Positions 52,736 to 62,883 of a DNA stretch of 64,000 nt are shown one piece after another. The translations under genes were made by a program, and so were the position numbers. Below the pieces are notes generated by a model. That model was not told the DNA's origin. It saw only the letters and a program-made list of their open reading frames with translations, and searched no databases. Every line of letters begins with the position of its first letter. Within the stretch, counting starts at the first letter, position 1. This stretch comes from Immersiella caudata (lineage: Eukaryota; Ascomycota; Sordariomycetes; Sordariales; Lasiosphaeriaceae), in contig JAULSU010000004.1 of NCBI GenBank assembly GCA_030512335.1, positions 5,394,001-5,458,000 on the forward strand, written 5' to 3'.

Positions 52736-54116
52736 CACGTGAGTCCGAGGTGGCAACGATTCCAACATGCCTGTGGAAGACGGAGCGGGCTGAATCATCC
52801 GTCTTCTCGCAACGAATACCGATACGGAAAACAGTCGACAACGGAGACGGCAGAAACAGAATATCTCTACCAAAGCCTAGAGAACCGCGATTCCATCCGC
52901 ATTCTTTATCTTGAGCCGGCCGAAGGACACCAAGATGAGCTCCGAGGATCAATGGTCAACACAATGCTCTGGGATCACTTTCAGAGCCTTCTCGAACCCT
53001 ATACTGCCTTATCATATGTCTGGAGATGCTAGGAGAAAACCCACGCCATCTAGCTTGATAGGCGGCACATGGGAATTACAGCATCCTTGGACAGTGCGCT
53101 CCGCAACATGCGCGATGCCATTGTCCCGCGCCAACTCTGGGTGGACGCGCTTTGCATCAATCAGCTTGATCCGGAAGAAAAGGCCGTCCAAGTGGCCCTG
53201 ATGGGGAGGATCTGCTCGACTGCCAGCCATACGATCATACATCTTCCTTTTGTAATACCCGAGGTTGAACGCCTTATGACAACTGCGCTGAACCTCGGCG
53301 GTAATCGGTTATTTGCCCCAAAGAATCCCCAAACAGAAGCAGACTTGGAAGAGGCAAGGAGGCAGATATTGGCAGCGCCGTGGTTCACCAGAGCCTGAGT
53401 CTTTTAAGAGCTGGTTCTCTAGCGCGATCCATGGGTTCAAACCAGCCGTACTTCTCGCGCTCGGTGGTCAGATTTTTGCAAAGTCATTGGGCCGGAGCGT
53501 CGTCTCGGCCATGCAGCAGATGATCCTAGGAGTCAACATGCTAGAACGCCACCCCACCCGTTCATGAGGATGACTGAACCACTCAGTCGGCTGTCCTCCG
53601 CTCCCCTCCGCTCCCCTCCGCTCCCTACTTGCTGCACGAAGAGGCATCGGCACGACGGACCCGCGAGATATTCTTTATTCCAACTTCGGTATCGTCTCAG
53701 ACTTGGGAGACATTAGCAAGTACGTCAAGGTCGACTACTATAGGTCCATTGAAGATCTGTTCTGCGACACAGCAAGATACATCCTTGGAACAGCCGGGCT
53801 CAACATGCTCATCTTCCATGCTCTGGGGGGTGTCAAGGAGGAGAAAGTGAATGGCCAAGTCCCGAATCTGCCGTCGTGGCCTCCGGACTTTACCCGTAAG
53901 GCTGGTACAAACCCTTTAAACAACCAGAAGCCACGGCAAATGGCCTTCGTTTCAGGCTCGGCAATGAGGGACCCGATCGGCTTCGGCGCCTTTTCGGGGA
54001 ACCTCCTTATCCAGGACGGAATCGACCTCAAGAAGATCTCCCACGGACATGACAAAAGGCTCCGAGTCATCAACCTCCAAGTCAAGGGTGTTTGTTCATC
54101 ACCTCATCACGGATGA
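52736..54116 (+). pseudogene. Decayed HET-domain gene
   Basis: A HET gene scattered over three frames. Recognisable pieces in order are SIRILYLEPAEG and YTALSYVW at 52888-53026. After a frame loss at the G of the SYVWG motif comes LRNMRDAIVPRQLWVDALCI with INQLDPEEKAVQVALMGRIC at 53090-53230. A weak middle region follows, then TDPRDILYSN near 53660. Last is DISKYVKVDYYRSIEDLFCD with ILGTAGLNMLIFHALGG and NLPSWPPDFT to 54116. Several frameshifts and stops separate them, and a 10-bp CTCCCCTCCG tandem (about 53591-53627) interrupts the middle. It cannot encode a full HET protein. Confidence 0.85.
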
Positions 54117-54603
54117 TCCTCCGACTCTGAGCTTCACAGGAATGGCCTGGGATATCATCCAAGCTTTGAGCCCGGCGATGCCGGAATTTAAGCTTACTCC
54201 CTTATGTACCTGGTACTCCCGTGGGATCCACCAGAAATCCATTAGCATCCATGTACGCCACGCCGCTGAAGACGTATCAAGAGTCACGGGCAAATCCGCG
54301 GGCCAGCCGTGGCGAATCTGAGGCTTGCGCGGCCGCGTAAAGTAGGTAAGTACGTAGGCAGATGAGATGCTGGAGAGGCGAGGCGTTACTGGGAACCGCG
54401 AAAGGAATTGAAATTTGCCACCGAAAACAACTTGGACTGACTGCTGGATTTGTTACTTGTGATGAGCCCTGTGCATGAGGTTGCAGAAACAATGCCAACA
54501 ATGGTGATTCTGAGCCTACCCAAACAGTCCACGCATTCCGCTCTCTAGCCATATCTCAATCCAAACCTTCCATTTTATTTCCAGTACACATCATCCAGCG
54601 CGC
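54117..54603. other. Intergenic region
   Basis: Convergent 3' flanks of the HET pseudogene and the RBR gene. Nothing else recognised. Confidence 0.5.
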
Positions 54604-56070
54604 CTAGTTATTTCGTCGCAGATTTCTGGTATGCCACCGACACCTCTTCCTGTGCCCCCTGTTATCGCGTTCTCGGATCGTCTCGTAGTTTGCCAGACAG
54701 TCGTAGCAGAACTCGTGCTTGCAAATGATGCCTGTGATGAAGAAAGACGTTGGCCACTACTGGATCGCCAAGTGAGTCCAAAGATCCCTAGCCGCATCTG
54801 CGGTGTCTTTCCCAGCTCCTGAGACACTTCCAGCAGAACTGGTGCGAGCACCTTATGCCTAGATGTGGAGAGCCGACTTGAGCGTCGTACTTGGACAAAC
54901 GAGGCATTGTGAGAAGGACACGGGGTGGGGGGACAAAGAACATTGTTCTGCATTTGGGTGGAAGGGAGTGGGTTGGCTAGATGCACGCAATCTGAGCAAG
55001 ATGGTGACGCGTTGCGTGATGGTCTGCAGTTTGGAAGGGAAGAATGGAAAGCTGCAAACCTTGGAAAGCAGAGATCTGGCTGAGAAACGCAGAAAGAGGC
55101 GGGATCTAGGCCCCACTGCCTCACAGGCAGGTGATGGCATCAAGCCACGCAGGGAAGGAGCAAGAGGATAAGTGAAAGAGCTCTTACAGGTCATATGCGC
55201 GCTGCAAATGGCAAGTCAGTCACGATCAGCTACGCCGATGTTACAGCCAGGAGCGAGAGCTCACCATCCTTGGTTCTTCTCAATCGCCCAGCCGCACCCG
55301 GGGCATTTCTTCGTCGTGCGATTCACCATCGCCTCGCTGGCCCTGTTCTCCCACGCTCTTGCTGCTATAACAGCTGCGGCTTGGGTCTTTGCTGCTGCCA
55401 CCTTGGCGTCGCGCTCCACTTGCTCGTTCTCGATCTCGAAGGCGGGGCGGAAGTTATGCGGATCCGCCAGCAAGCAATCGTACTCCTCACAACTCAGGGT
55501 CTCGTGCCACGGTACGCGATGTCGAAAGCAGTATTTATGACTGCATGCGATGCAAGTGACGATTGGAGCGCTATCTGGGGATTCCTGGATTTGGCCTGAG
55601 CCGCAGCCGGAACCGAGACAGCTGAACCAGTTGTCTTGCTGAGAAATCGCGTCGTTGAGGAGACGCGCGTCGTACTTTTTGAATGTCTTGCTGTCGGCAT
55701 AGAGTCGGACCTCGTCGTATTCCATCCCGCTGTTGCATTCTGGGCAGGTGACAACCCTGGCGTGCCATGCCTTCTCGTCGATCGCTATTTTGATATGCCG
55801 CTGCAAACATTCCAGGCAGGTTGCGGGCGGATGGTTACAGTTGTTGCTGACGGACGAGAGGGGGAAGCTGGATTTACCTTTGGATTCAGCGCAAACAACG
55901 CAGTCTCTTTCCTGTCGATATTGCCAGAACAGGATCGAGAGCCCAAACAGGGTCGTGAGCCCAAACATAGTCGTGAGACCAAACAGGATCGAGGTTCTTT
56001 GAGATACGCCAAGTCCAGTCGACTGATATCCGCAGAATATCGAACTGAGCTTCTGCGCGAGCCAAGCCAT
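54604..56070 (-). CDS. RBR-type E3 ubiquitin ligase with alternative last exons
   Basis: RING1-IBR-RING2 protein. Exon 1 is 56070-55265 (an ATG at 56160 also possible), exon 2 only 14 nt (55201-55188). Then comes either exon 3a (54858-54788) or exon 3b (54731-54604). A hydrophobic segment with an internal FGLTTMFGLTTLFGLSILF duplication predicts a membrane anchor. RING1 (CVVC, CNHPPATC, CPEC), IBR (FSCLGSGCG, TCIACSHKYC) and RING2 (CPGCGWAIEKNQGCAHMTC) are visible. The cysteine of GCAHMTC is the expected ubiquitin-accepting residue; its codon is split across intron 1 and the next Cys codon across intron 2. Both exons 3 begin in the same phase with the rest of RING2: 3a CIRCSHQFCWKC, 3b CIICKHEFCYDC. 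Only 3b supplies the final Cys-His pair (CRWH). Lengths are 296 or 315 aa from 56070. Confidence 0.8.
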
Positions 56071-57010
56071 TGTGGACTTGGAGCTTGCCGAGGGAGAATT
56101 TGAGGTGCGAGAAACGTGAAGAAATAGAAGAAAGGAAATTCTCGCAGAACGAGAAGCCACATCCTGGAAGCCTGCCTAGAGCACCAGATGATAAGGCCTC
56201 TGTGGCGATTGGGGGGGGGTGGGGGGGCTGTCGGGCCACTCCCATCTCGACCACTTTGTGAGACGTGTGTTGGTTCGGTGACTGTCATCAATGACTACAA
56301 AGGTGAATGGGGCAAATCCCGGCAAGAGGGCCTCGGCCATTCTAAATGCAGTAATAACCATACTACCTGCCTAACCTGTGGGACAGACATGACCACCCGT
56401 CTAAGCTTTGCCCCCCCCAGAATTTCTGTCGACCTCCAATTGCTTGTCAAGATACTATGGCTCTAATTCGCAGTTATTTAGGGTTGATAGACTGGGATGG
56501 GACCAGTTTCAGGCCTGGTCTGGTGAAGGTGGCCTCCTGGCCGTCTAGACTTCAGCGGCTCTGATTGGCGGCCTAATTAGTCGGAGGGGCGGTGCTGCCC
56601 CAGTGAAAATGCATAATGTTTGCATCGCCCGGGCCTCTGCGTTCAGGTAGTGCGCGGTCATTGTCTCTTGATGATCTTCAAAGGTGGCGCCGTCGCGTGG
56701 CTGCTGTGTAAAGAGATGCACCGAGGCTAGGTTCCCAACGGAGGCATCCATGACAGGAAGGGCCCAATTTCCAGGTCAGTGGGTGCAGGCAGTCGCTTTT
56801 GGATTATTAAAACTGGTTGCTCTCCGCTCGGTCAGATTTCAGGCCATCTCACCACGATTTGGTGATCGCGGTGTGGGTAATCCTGCCTATTGGCTCATCT
56901 ACTACCTCTATAACCAAGTAGCCAGCAATACTTCCTTCGCTGATAATTCTATATATCGACGAAGCTCCTAGGCCTACAAACTACGGTTATTTAGGGGACT
57001 TATTAGCTGG
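56071..57010. other. Intergenic region
   Basis: Upstream of the RBR gene to the LTR. Short frames lack support. A G-rich patch lies near 56210-56230. Confidence 0.5.
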
Positions 57011-57248
57011 TATCAGAAACACTGCACACTGGAATCTGTGGAATTGAAGGGGGCTGCCACTGCTTGATTGAATTGGTTGTCCCGTGCTCTGGCTTCGCCA
57101 GAGAGCTCATCCTTATAGTTATGACTAGTGGCAAAGTTGGTGGCAAATGGTTGCGTACACCAGCCGAACTGACACAGTCAGTTCAGCTCCCATTGCCACA
57201 CCTTCCATGGTGTTCTGGCCAGAGGCCAGAGCCCCCTCATTCCTGACA
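57011..57248 (+). mobile_element. LTR of Copia-type element, copy 2
   Basis: 238 bp matching the LTR at 32573-32828, bounded by TATCAGAA and CCTGACA. The hairpin at 57086-57106 keeps the stem-loop with different bases and is followed by CTTATAG. Terminal TG changed to TA. Confidence 0.75.
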
Positions 57249-57262
57249 GCTGGAGGGCTAAT

Positions 57263-57597
57263 AAACAAGACACTGTTATTACCACATCAACAACAGAAGC
57301 AGAACTCCAGGCCCTGGCACAAGCTACAAAAGACGGTCTATTCATCAGCCGATTACTTTCTAAACTGTCTGTTCAACTAGATCAACACTATACCACTATT
57401 CTATATGACAACAAGCAAACTATTCGGCTAGCAACTGCCGAAATGGCCACCCTACAAACCATAATACAGCATGTGGATATTCACAACCATTGGCTTCGAT
57501 AATAGGTTGGCTGTAGAGTAATAAAAATCAACTACACGCCACCCCTGAGTCTGATTGCCGACGGCCTCATAAAGGCTCTAAGCTTCCCACTCCACTA
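57263..57597 (+). pseudogene. Copia Pol RNase H remnant
   Basis: A single frame shows the end of a Ty1/Copia polyprotein: KQDTVITTSTTEAELQALAQ, LLSKLSVQLDQHYTTILYDN, KQTIRLATAEMATLQT and HVDIHNHWLR. Two adjacent stops (TAA TAG) follow, where Gln or Glu is usual, and then IKINYTPPLSLIADGLIKAL. Gag, integrase and reverse transcriptase are absent. It directly follows an LTR, so most of the element was deleted. Inactive. Confidence 0.85.
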
Positions 57598-57702
57598 ACG
57601 GTTCCTACAGCGAATAGGGGTTGCAGAGCCTTCAAAACTGCACACACTAATCCTCTAGACCGACCAGGTTAAACATGGGCAGCCCAGAAAACGAGCGCGC
57701 GA

Positions 57703-57774
57703 AGCCCCCAGAAGGAATTGAACCCTCAGCCTTTCCACGAAGGATGGAACGCTCTACCATTGAGCTATAGGAGC
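57703..57774 (-). tRNA. tRNA or tRNA pseudogene, anticodon CTT by position
   Basis: A cloverleaf is complete: acceptor GCTCCTA/TGGGGGC with G-T pairs, D stem GCTC/GAGC, anticodon stem TTCCA/TGGAA, T stem GAGGG/CCTTC. A box TAGCTCAATGG and B box GGTTCAATTCC are intact, and TTTT follows. The anticodon loop TCCTTCG would give CTT (Lys) but has C at position 33 instead of the near-universal T and C at 37. The body also differs from usual eukaryotic tRNA-Lys. It may be a pseudogene or a diverged copy. Confidence 0.65.
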
Positions 57775-57849
57775 TTTTTGTTGGAAAGAAGGACTATAAT
57801 ACCACACGAAAATGTCCAGAGCTGACCTGTTATTAACTCTAAGGGGGTG

Positions 57850-58035
57850 TGTCAGAAAGAAGGAGATTCAGGGGCCCCGGGCATCTCGTTAACGGAGCTG
57901 ACTGGATGCCTGGCACTGCCAGAGCGCCAGTGAGCCTGAGCCACCGCAGTTGCGAGGACTGAATCCTTCAAAGAACTCTATAAAAAGGGGCTTCTGGCCT
58001 CCGGCCAGAAGCAGACCAAGGCTCCATTCGAGTGT
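57850..58035 (-). mobile_element. LTR of Copia-type element, copy 3, truncated
   Basis: Reverse-strand copy of the same LTR. It ends in TTCTGACA at 57850, with the hairpin at 57991-58011 and TTTTTATAG after it on the minus strand. The 5' third is missing or unrecognisable. Confidence 0.7.
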
Positions 58036-58257
58036 ACTCGGTGGAACAAGTTTCAAGGTGTCATGGATGACTACATGGGAAGAAGTCAGGGGTAGGTCCC
58101 GTGGTTTAATGACCACATCTGGTGTAAGCGCCTCCTCTTTCATACAATTATGCCTCAAACTTCCTCATACCCATTGCTTCTGAGCACGAGGCCTCGGTGT
58201 TCGAATTTTCGATACATCGCGATAATTCGTGGCTTGCAGCCCCAACTCAAAATCCAA

Positions 58258-58545
58258 ATGTCTCTACCGCTTGCTGACCACGCCTTAGTCAACTTCCCAT
58301 TCCCGGGCAAAGTCTCTTCGAAATACTACACACTGCTCTGTCCGTACTGGTTCGGGCCTCAGTTCACCAGCCTGAAGCGACTGAAGGACGAGGCGGATGG
58401 CTTTCCGACTCTCCAAAACCAGATCGACCGATGGGGTTCAGTCCGTGTGCTGACCATCTTCCACGAGAACCACTCATTGGGACGACATTTCGTGGCCGAC
58501 GTGTGGCAGCAAGCCGATGAAATAGGACCAGATCTAGGCTCCTAA
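58258..58545 (+). CDS. Hypothetical protein (95 aa), weak
   Basis: An open frame with ATG at 58258 (MSLPLADHALVNFPFPGKVS) and a more ordered-looking C-terminus (RHFVADVWQQADEIGP). A longer version starts at 58150. No domain, signal peptide or family recognised. Composition is compatible with coding, but a chance frame or a gene fragment is equally possible. Confidence 0.3.
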   Translation: MSLPLADHALVNFPFPGKVSSKYYTLLCPYWFGPQFTSLKRLKDEADGFPTLQNQIDRWGSVRVLTIFHENHSLGRHFVADVWQQADEIGPDLGS

Positions 58546-58980
58546 GAAGATCGTGGCTGTAAGCCCTCCCCTGCCGTCCTTTATCTCCTATCGTGGCTTT
58601 GTTGGATTTCTTGTGCGGTAATTTGAGCGCGCCTGAGGCATTGCGTTGCGAAAATAGGGGCGTCGTGTTGCGTATAAAACACACCTTTTAGAGGAATCAC
58701 TGACGGATACTATAGAATGCAAGAAACGGTGACAACCGGGGGTACGAACTCAACTTTCGCACTGCCCACGCCTAGACCCTTGCTGCCACAGCCGTGTGGA
58801 TGATGCAGCGCTGGCCTTCGATTGGTGTTCCCCAGCCAGCGAAGAGGATCCCTCCCATGACCGAAAACACTGAGGACCCTGATAGCCACGCGGATATGAC
58901 CGGCTCCATATTCGACCAATCACGCGTTGATGAGTCGAGGTTCACGCGCATGAGTCAGTTCGTGCCCAGGGGGGGGGGGG
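58546..58980. other. Intergenic region
   Basis: No supported gene. Ends at a G run (about 58969-58981). Confidence 0.5.
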
Positions 58981-60080
58981 GTGACGTACAACATAACTTA
59001 CTTTAACATCAGCGTACGTAGGGAAAAAGAATAAAACGATATTCTCTTGACAGTATGTGGCATTGTGCAACCGGGGCGACGAGGCTAGAGACTGCTCGTA
59101 GAATAACGATAAAACCTGGTCGTGTAAGGATTGCGACAAGCCCCCAGCCAAGTGTACGTCGGGGCTGGAGAAAGGCGGCGAGACGAGTGTTTCTCCAACC
59201 ATAAGAATAGCGTCCGCAGCGAGAACGAAGTGGAGGGTGGTGTTTGTTGTACCTGCTGATTTGCATTGACGATATAACTTTGGATCAGCTTTTAGATAAG
59301 ATCTAGTTTCACTGTACATAGGTGCATGTCGCACTCTTCGTAATCGATTTTCTTTTGTCTCATCGTTGGAGACAACATATGACTGTTGCGCCTCCGTACC
59401 TCCCTCCAACCCCCTTTTGACTCCACTCGAGGCATCCCCGGTTCATTCCTAGACATGACCAATGTTAACGAAAGCCAACGCCCTAACATGCCCTTCAACT
59501 CCCCTTTCAATTTCACGTAGTTAGACACCTTTGATCTCGGCGTGAATACCTCCATCAAGGACCCTGTGGCGCGCATAACATGCAAATAAAAAAACACGAG
59601 CAATCCAACATCAATAACTATTATCATGATTCCCGCCAGTGCCACTCCTATGGGCCCTTGCGCGGGTTCTGCCGCTTCCCCCCTAGCCTGAGGTACCGCG
59701 TTGGCTACTGCGGGAACGCCAGGACACATGTTGACTGCGAATTATGTCGATGGGGCCGGCGGCAACTGTTGGAGCTCGATGATTTGGAGTTGGGGGATGG
59801 AACTTGGAGGGCGGTAGGCTGGGGAATAACCGGGGTCAGGGTCGCTGACTTGGTTCTGGTTTTGGGCGGCTAGTCGGTTGCGAGGAGAGGAAATGAAGAT
59901 GAAAGGAAGAGATGGGAGTTAGAGTGGAGAGCTTACAAGTCGTCGGGGAAGTCCCTCGTAAATGATGTCGGAAAAGTTGGGCAGCGGGTAGCTCGAGGTC
60001 CTGCTGGGGAGCTCCTCAGGTAAGGGGTAGGGGAAGTTGGGCGAGGAAGAGGATTGAAAACGCTCGTGAGTTGCATTCAT
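58981..60080 (-). pseudogene. Membrane protein gene, apparently decayed
   Basis: Exon-like pieces on one strand. 60080-59937 (MNATHERFQSSSS...GLPRRL) ends at a GTAAGC donor. 59869-59742 reads QNQNQVSDPDPGYSPAYRPP and ends in TAA. The same frame continues with MCPGVPAVANAVPQARGE and a transmembrane helix (VALAGIMIIVIDVGLLVFF) to about 59530. A further frame at 59290-58999 (LHFVLAADAILMVGETLVSP, YCQENIVLFFFPTYADVK) ends at GTAAGT. The first splice is out of phase by one, and the TAA sits where Gln would fit. I read this as a disabled gene for a single-pass protein with a Pro/Gln-rich cytosolic part. A missed intron pattern is the alternative. Confidence 0.45.
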
Positions 60081-60728
60081 GGTGATTTTTCCGCGGCTAG
60101 TAGAATTAGACTAGCGGAGAGTTGATGAACCGATGAAGCCGGGACCTAGGAGTGAGTGGAAAATGTTCATTTGAAGTTGACAAAGAGTTTGTGGAGAAGT
60201 TATTTTTGAAAAGGATAATTGATGGAGAGACAACCTTCCTGAGGGAAATCTGAAAAGAGAGTTCTTAACATTAGTTTGTGCTCAAGCTTTTGGCCGTAGC
60301 GCAACTTGAAATGTCAGCTTTGAACCGTATCTGCCACTTTTATAAAGTCCAAAAAGCGTAAAACTCATGGACTCCCTTGCTAGGTCGTGGAGAAGGGTAG
60401 GAGAAAATGCGGAAATGCGGAAATCACTCTAAGCCAGCTATCTAGTGGTAGGGGCCACATCGGATCAGCCACCGCTTGAAAGAGGTACACCATAATATGT
60501 TGCTAGAATAAACGATGCTCTGCGTAAGTACTCCTTGCACGAGAGCGCAGATTCCATCTCTTCAAGGGAGTCATTTAACCCCAAATATTCCAGATCATCA
60601 ATGATCCCAAAACGGACACTGTCACAACCGAAACCATTGCCCTATCCCCAAATGACCACCCATCCAGAGACTGGGGCCCATCGGCCCCAGGCGGGACGGT
60701 TTGTCCACCACCTCGTCTGCATCTACGT
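60081..60728. other. Intergenic region
   Basis: Between the two decayed minus-strand genes. No gene supported. Confidence 0.5.
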
Positions 60729-61415
60729 CTATTCTTCTCTTCCTTGAAGTCCCTTCATCACCCCTTCGTACTCCTCCCTCAGCATATCATACCCAATCAC
60801 CCACCGCCCCTCAAGCTGCTCAACAAAGACTTCTGTCTCCTAGCCCAAAAAAATCAGGAGTTGGGTGATGTTCCTTTCGCTTAATCCTCCTGTTAGTGTT
60901 GACTCAGTGTCCTCCGCCACCGAGCTCCTCATCCTTTCAAACTCGCCGATCATCTCCCGGAACAAGTTCCGCAGCTCCGGTACCTCAGGTCGTATGAAGG
61001 AGGGCACCAAGGCGTTCGAAGAGGACAGTGCAGAGAGCTCGCCGGCAACATCGGAAAGGAGTTCGAACGGGTCTCCAATCCAATTTGTCAGGATCTCAGC
61101 CTCCGACAGACCCGCTGGCAGCAAGTTGCCTGAGCTGGCGCGACATGTGATCGAGGTGGGCGTGGAGCATTTAGGTGTGGATTATGCGGGTGACGTGTGC
61201 TAGGGAGGCACGGGAGGTCTGAAAGAAGACTTTTCGGGTTATTGAGGGTGGAGGCAAAGGGGGTGTTTGCAGAGACGTACTACGCCAGCGTGGTTCTTGC
61301 AGAAGGAGAGCGTTTTCTCGACTTCATCCTCAATGTCGTAGCATGACTTCTAGACGGGCGTTTCGGGGAAGAGTTTATCAATGTCACACATCTCAGGGGA
61401 TGGTATCTGGGCCAT
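60729..61415 (-). pseudogene. Decayed gene of unknown family
   Basis: Starts MAQIPSPEMCDIDKLFPETP, then a TAG, then KSCYDIEDEVEKTLSFCKNH in the same frame up to a GTACGT donor. After an intron of about 80 nt (acceptor CCCTAG) it continues HVTRIIHT, a TAA, MLHAHLDHMSRQLRQLAA. A frameshift near 61120 leads into GLSEAEILTNWIGDPFELLS and SERNITQLLIFLG, a TAG, and ETEVFVEQLEGRWVIGYDML to 60731. Three in-frame stops all sit where CAG or CAA fits. The flanking sequence is otherwise coherent, helical and acidic. Function of the ancestor unknown. Confidence 0.6.
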
Positions 61416-61796
61416 TTTGACTTGTGAAGGGCGGAATCCTGGTCGCTATTGAGAGGATTTCGAAGGGGTCTTTTGATTTGGAAAGCTTGGGCAGGGATCA
61501 AGTGGAGACCCGAGATAGGAGACGGTGGCAGGTCGCCTTGCTTTATGGGCCGAGCCGAAACCTGCTGCAAGTTGCTTAACCTTGCTTCCTTCAACTGGCA
61601 GCTGACGCAGAGAGATACCTAGATGCCGCAGCAAGTTGGCCAAGTGGAACCCAAGAACCCATAAAGCTAACCGTGGGCAAGCATCAAACAGCGCCGAGGG
61701 GAAATTATCGGTCATAAACATCTTAATTAGGCCCCGCGAGGGAAACTATACTCATCACTCATCCTCAACCCCTTCGCTCCCCGTCCGACCGTCATA
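61416..61796. other. Intergenic region
   Basis: Promoter side of the decayed gene and 3' flank of the coiled-coil gene. Nothing else seen. Confidence 0.5.
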
Positions 61797-62883
61797 TCAT
61801 GTGGCTTTGAGAAGAGCGAGGATGCCGCCAACGGCCACGATGCCAACAAGGACTAGGTAGACCGCGATGCAGGTGAGAGAGCGGCAACCCAAAGCAAGCT
61901 TCCTACGACTCCCATCCAGCGATGCAACCTCAAACGCTTCTATCTCGGCCTTGCGGCCTCCCAGTCCCAAGAATCTCTCCTCGTACGCTTGCTCCCATCC
62001 GCGGTAAATGGTGGCGTCCACTCTCGGGAGGCGTGCCACGCCAGCCTCCTGTCCGGCAGCCGGTGCGACGTCCGCGCCGTTCTCCTTGCCGAGCTCCGTG
62101 TTGTTTGCCGAGCGATCGCCACCTCGCAGGCCTGACACCTCGCCACCTCCGGACTCCATCGCCACCAACGTCCTCAACAACCCCCTGCACCTCTCTCCTT
62201 CAGCCACAGCCTCCTCTCTCCTCTTCACCAGCCCATTCAATTTCAGAGCACTCTCCTCTCCCTCTGTCTTCTCAACCCTCTCAACCTCTCTCTTCTTCGC
62301 CGCCTCCATCTCTTCATCGCTCTTCATCGCCATCAAGGCTTGACGGAATTCCAGAACTCGCTTTGCCTCCTCTTCAACCAGTGCCGCCTCTCTCTCCTTG
62401 GCCACCATGTGCTCCTCTTCGCGCCCAGCCACAAGCCGGTTGTACACGCGTTGGGTCTCGAACGCGATGAAGTCTGTCCACTCAGTCCCGGCGAAGTGAG
62501 AGTGCTCTCTGGTGGTGATGAGGTGGGCTTGGACGTCAAGCTTGTGGCGAAGGACGATGGCGTGGCCGTCGCTGGTAGACGGTGGGCAAGCGCTGTGCGT
62601 GATCAAGACGGTGAGTTCGTCGCGGAGGAGGTTGATCTTGGCAAGGAGAGCGGCGGAGCATGTGCAGTAGGTGGTGCGGAAGTCTGTGATTTGAGCTTTG
62701 GTGGGCTGGTGAGGTCAGCGGTGATTCGAATAGGAGGAGAGTGGGTGTTACCATTTGCGGGGTAGGATTGACAGCAGATTGACCATTGGAAGAGGTCACC
62801 ATGCGATCGGCCACTCCCTCTTCGTGGCTATCGTTGGTATTGGCGTCGTCGCCAGCGACAACGAGGGAGGTCTTCGAATCCAT
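61797..62883 (-). CDS. Tail-anchored coiled-coil protein
   Basis: Two exons, 62883-62752 and 62705-61797, with a 46-nt intron (GTAACA, GCTGAC, CACCAG), give 346 aa. The start MDSKTSLVVAGDDANTND at 62883 begins a hydrophilic segment. Residues about 120-215 are a strongly charged coiled coil (EREAALVEEEAKRVLEFRQA, MEAAKKREVERVEKTEG). A Glu/Gly-rich linker follows. The C-terminus is one hydrophobic helix, TCIAVYLVLVGIVAVGGILA, ending LLKAT. That makes it a candidate tail-anchored membrane protein with a cytosolic coiled coil. No named family recognised. Confidence 0.75.
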
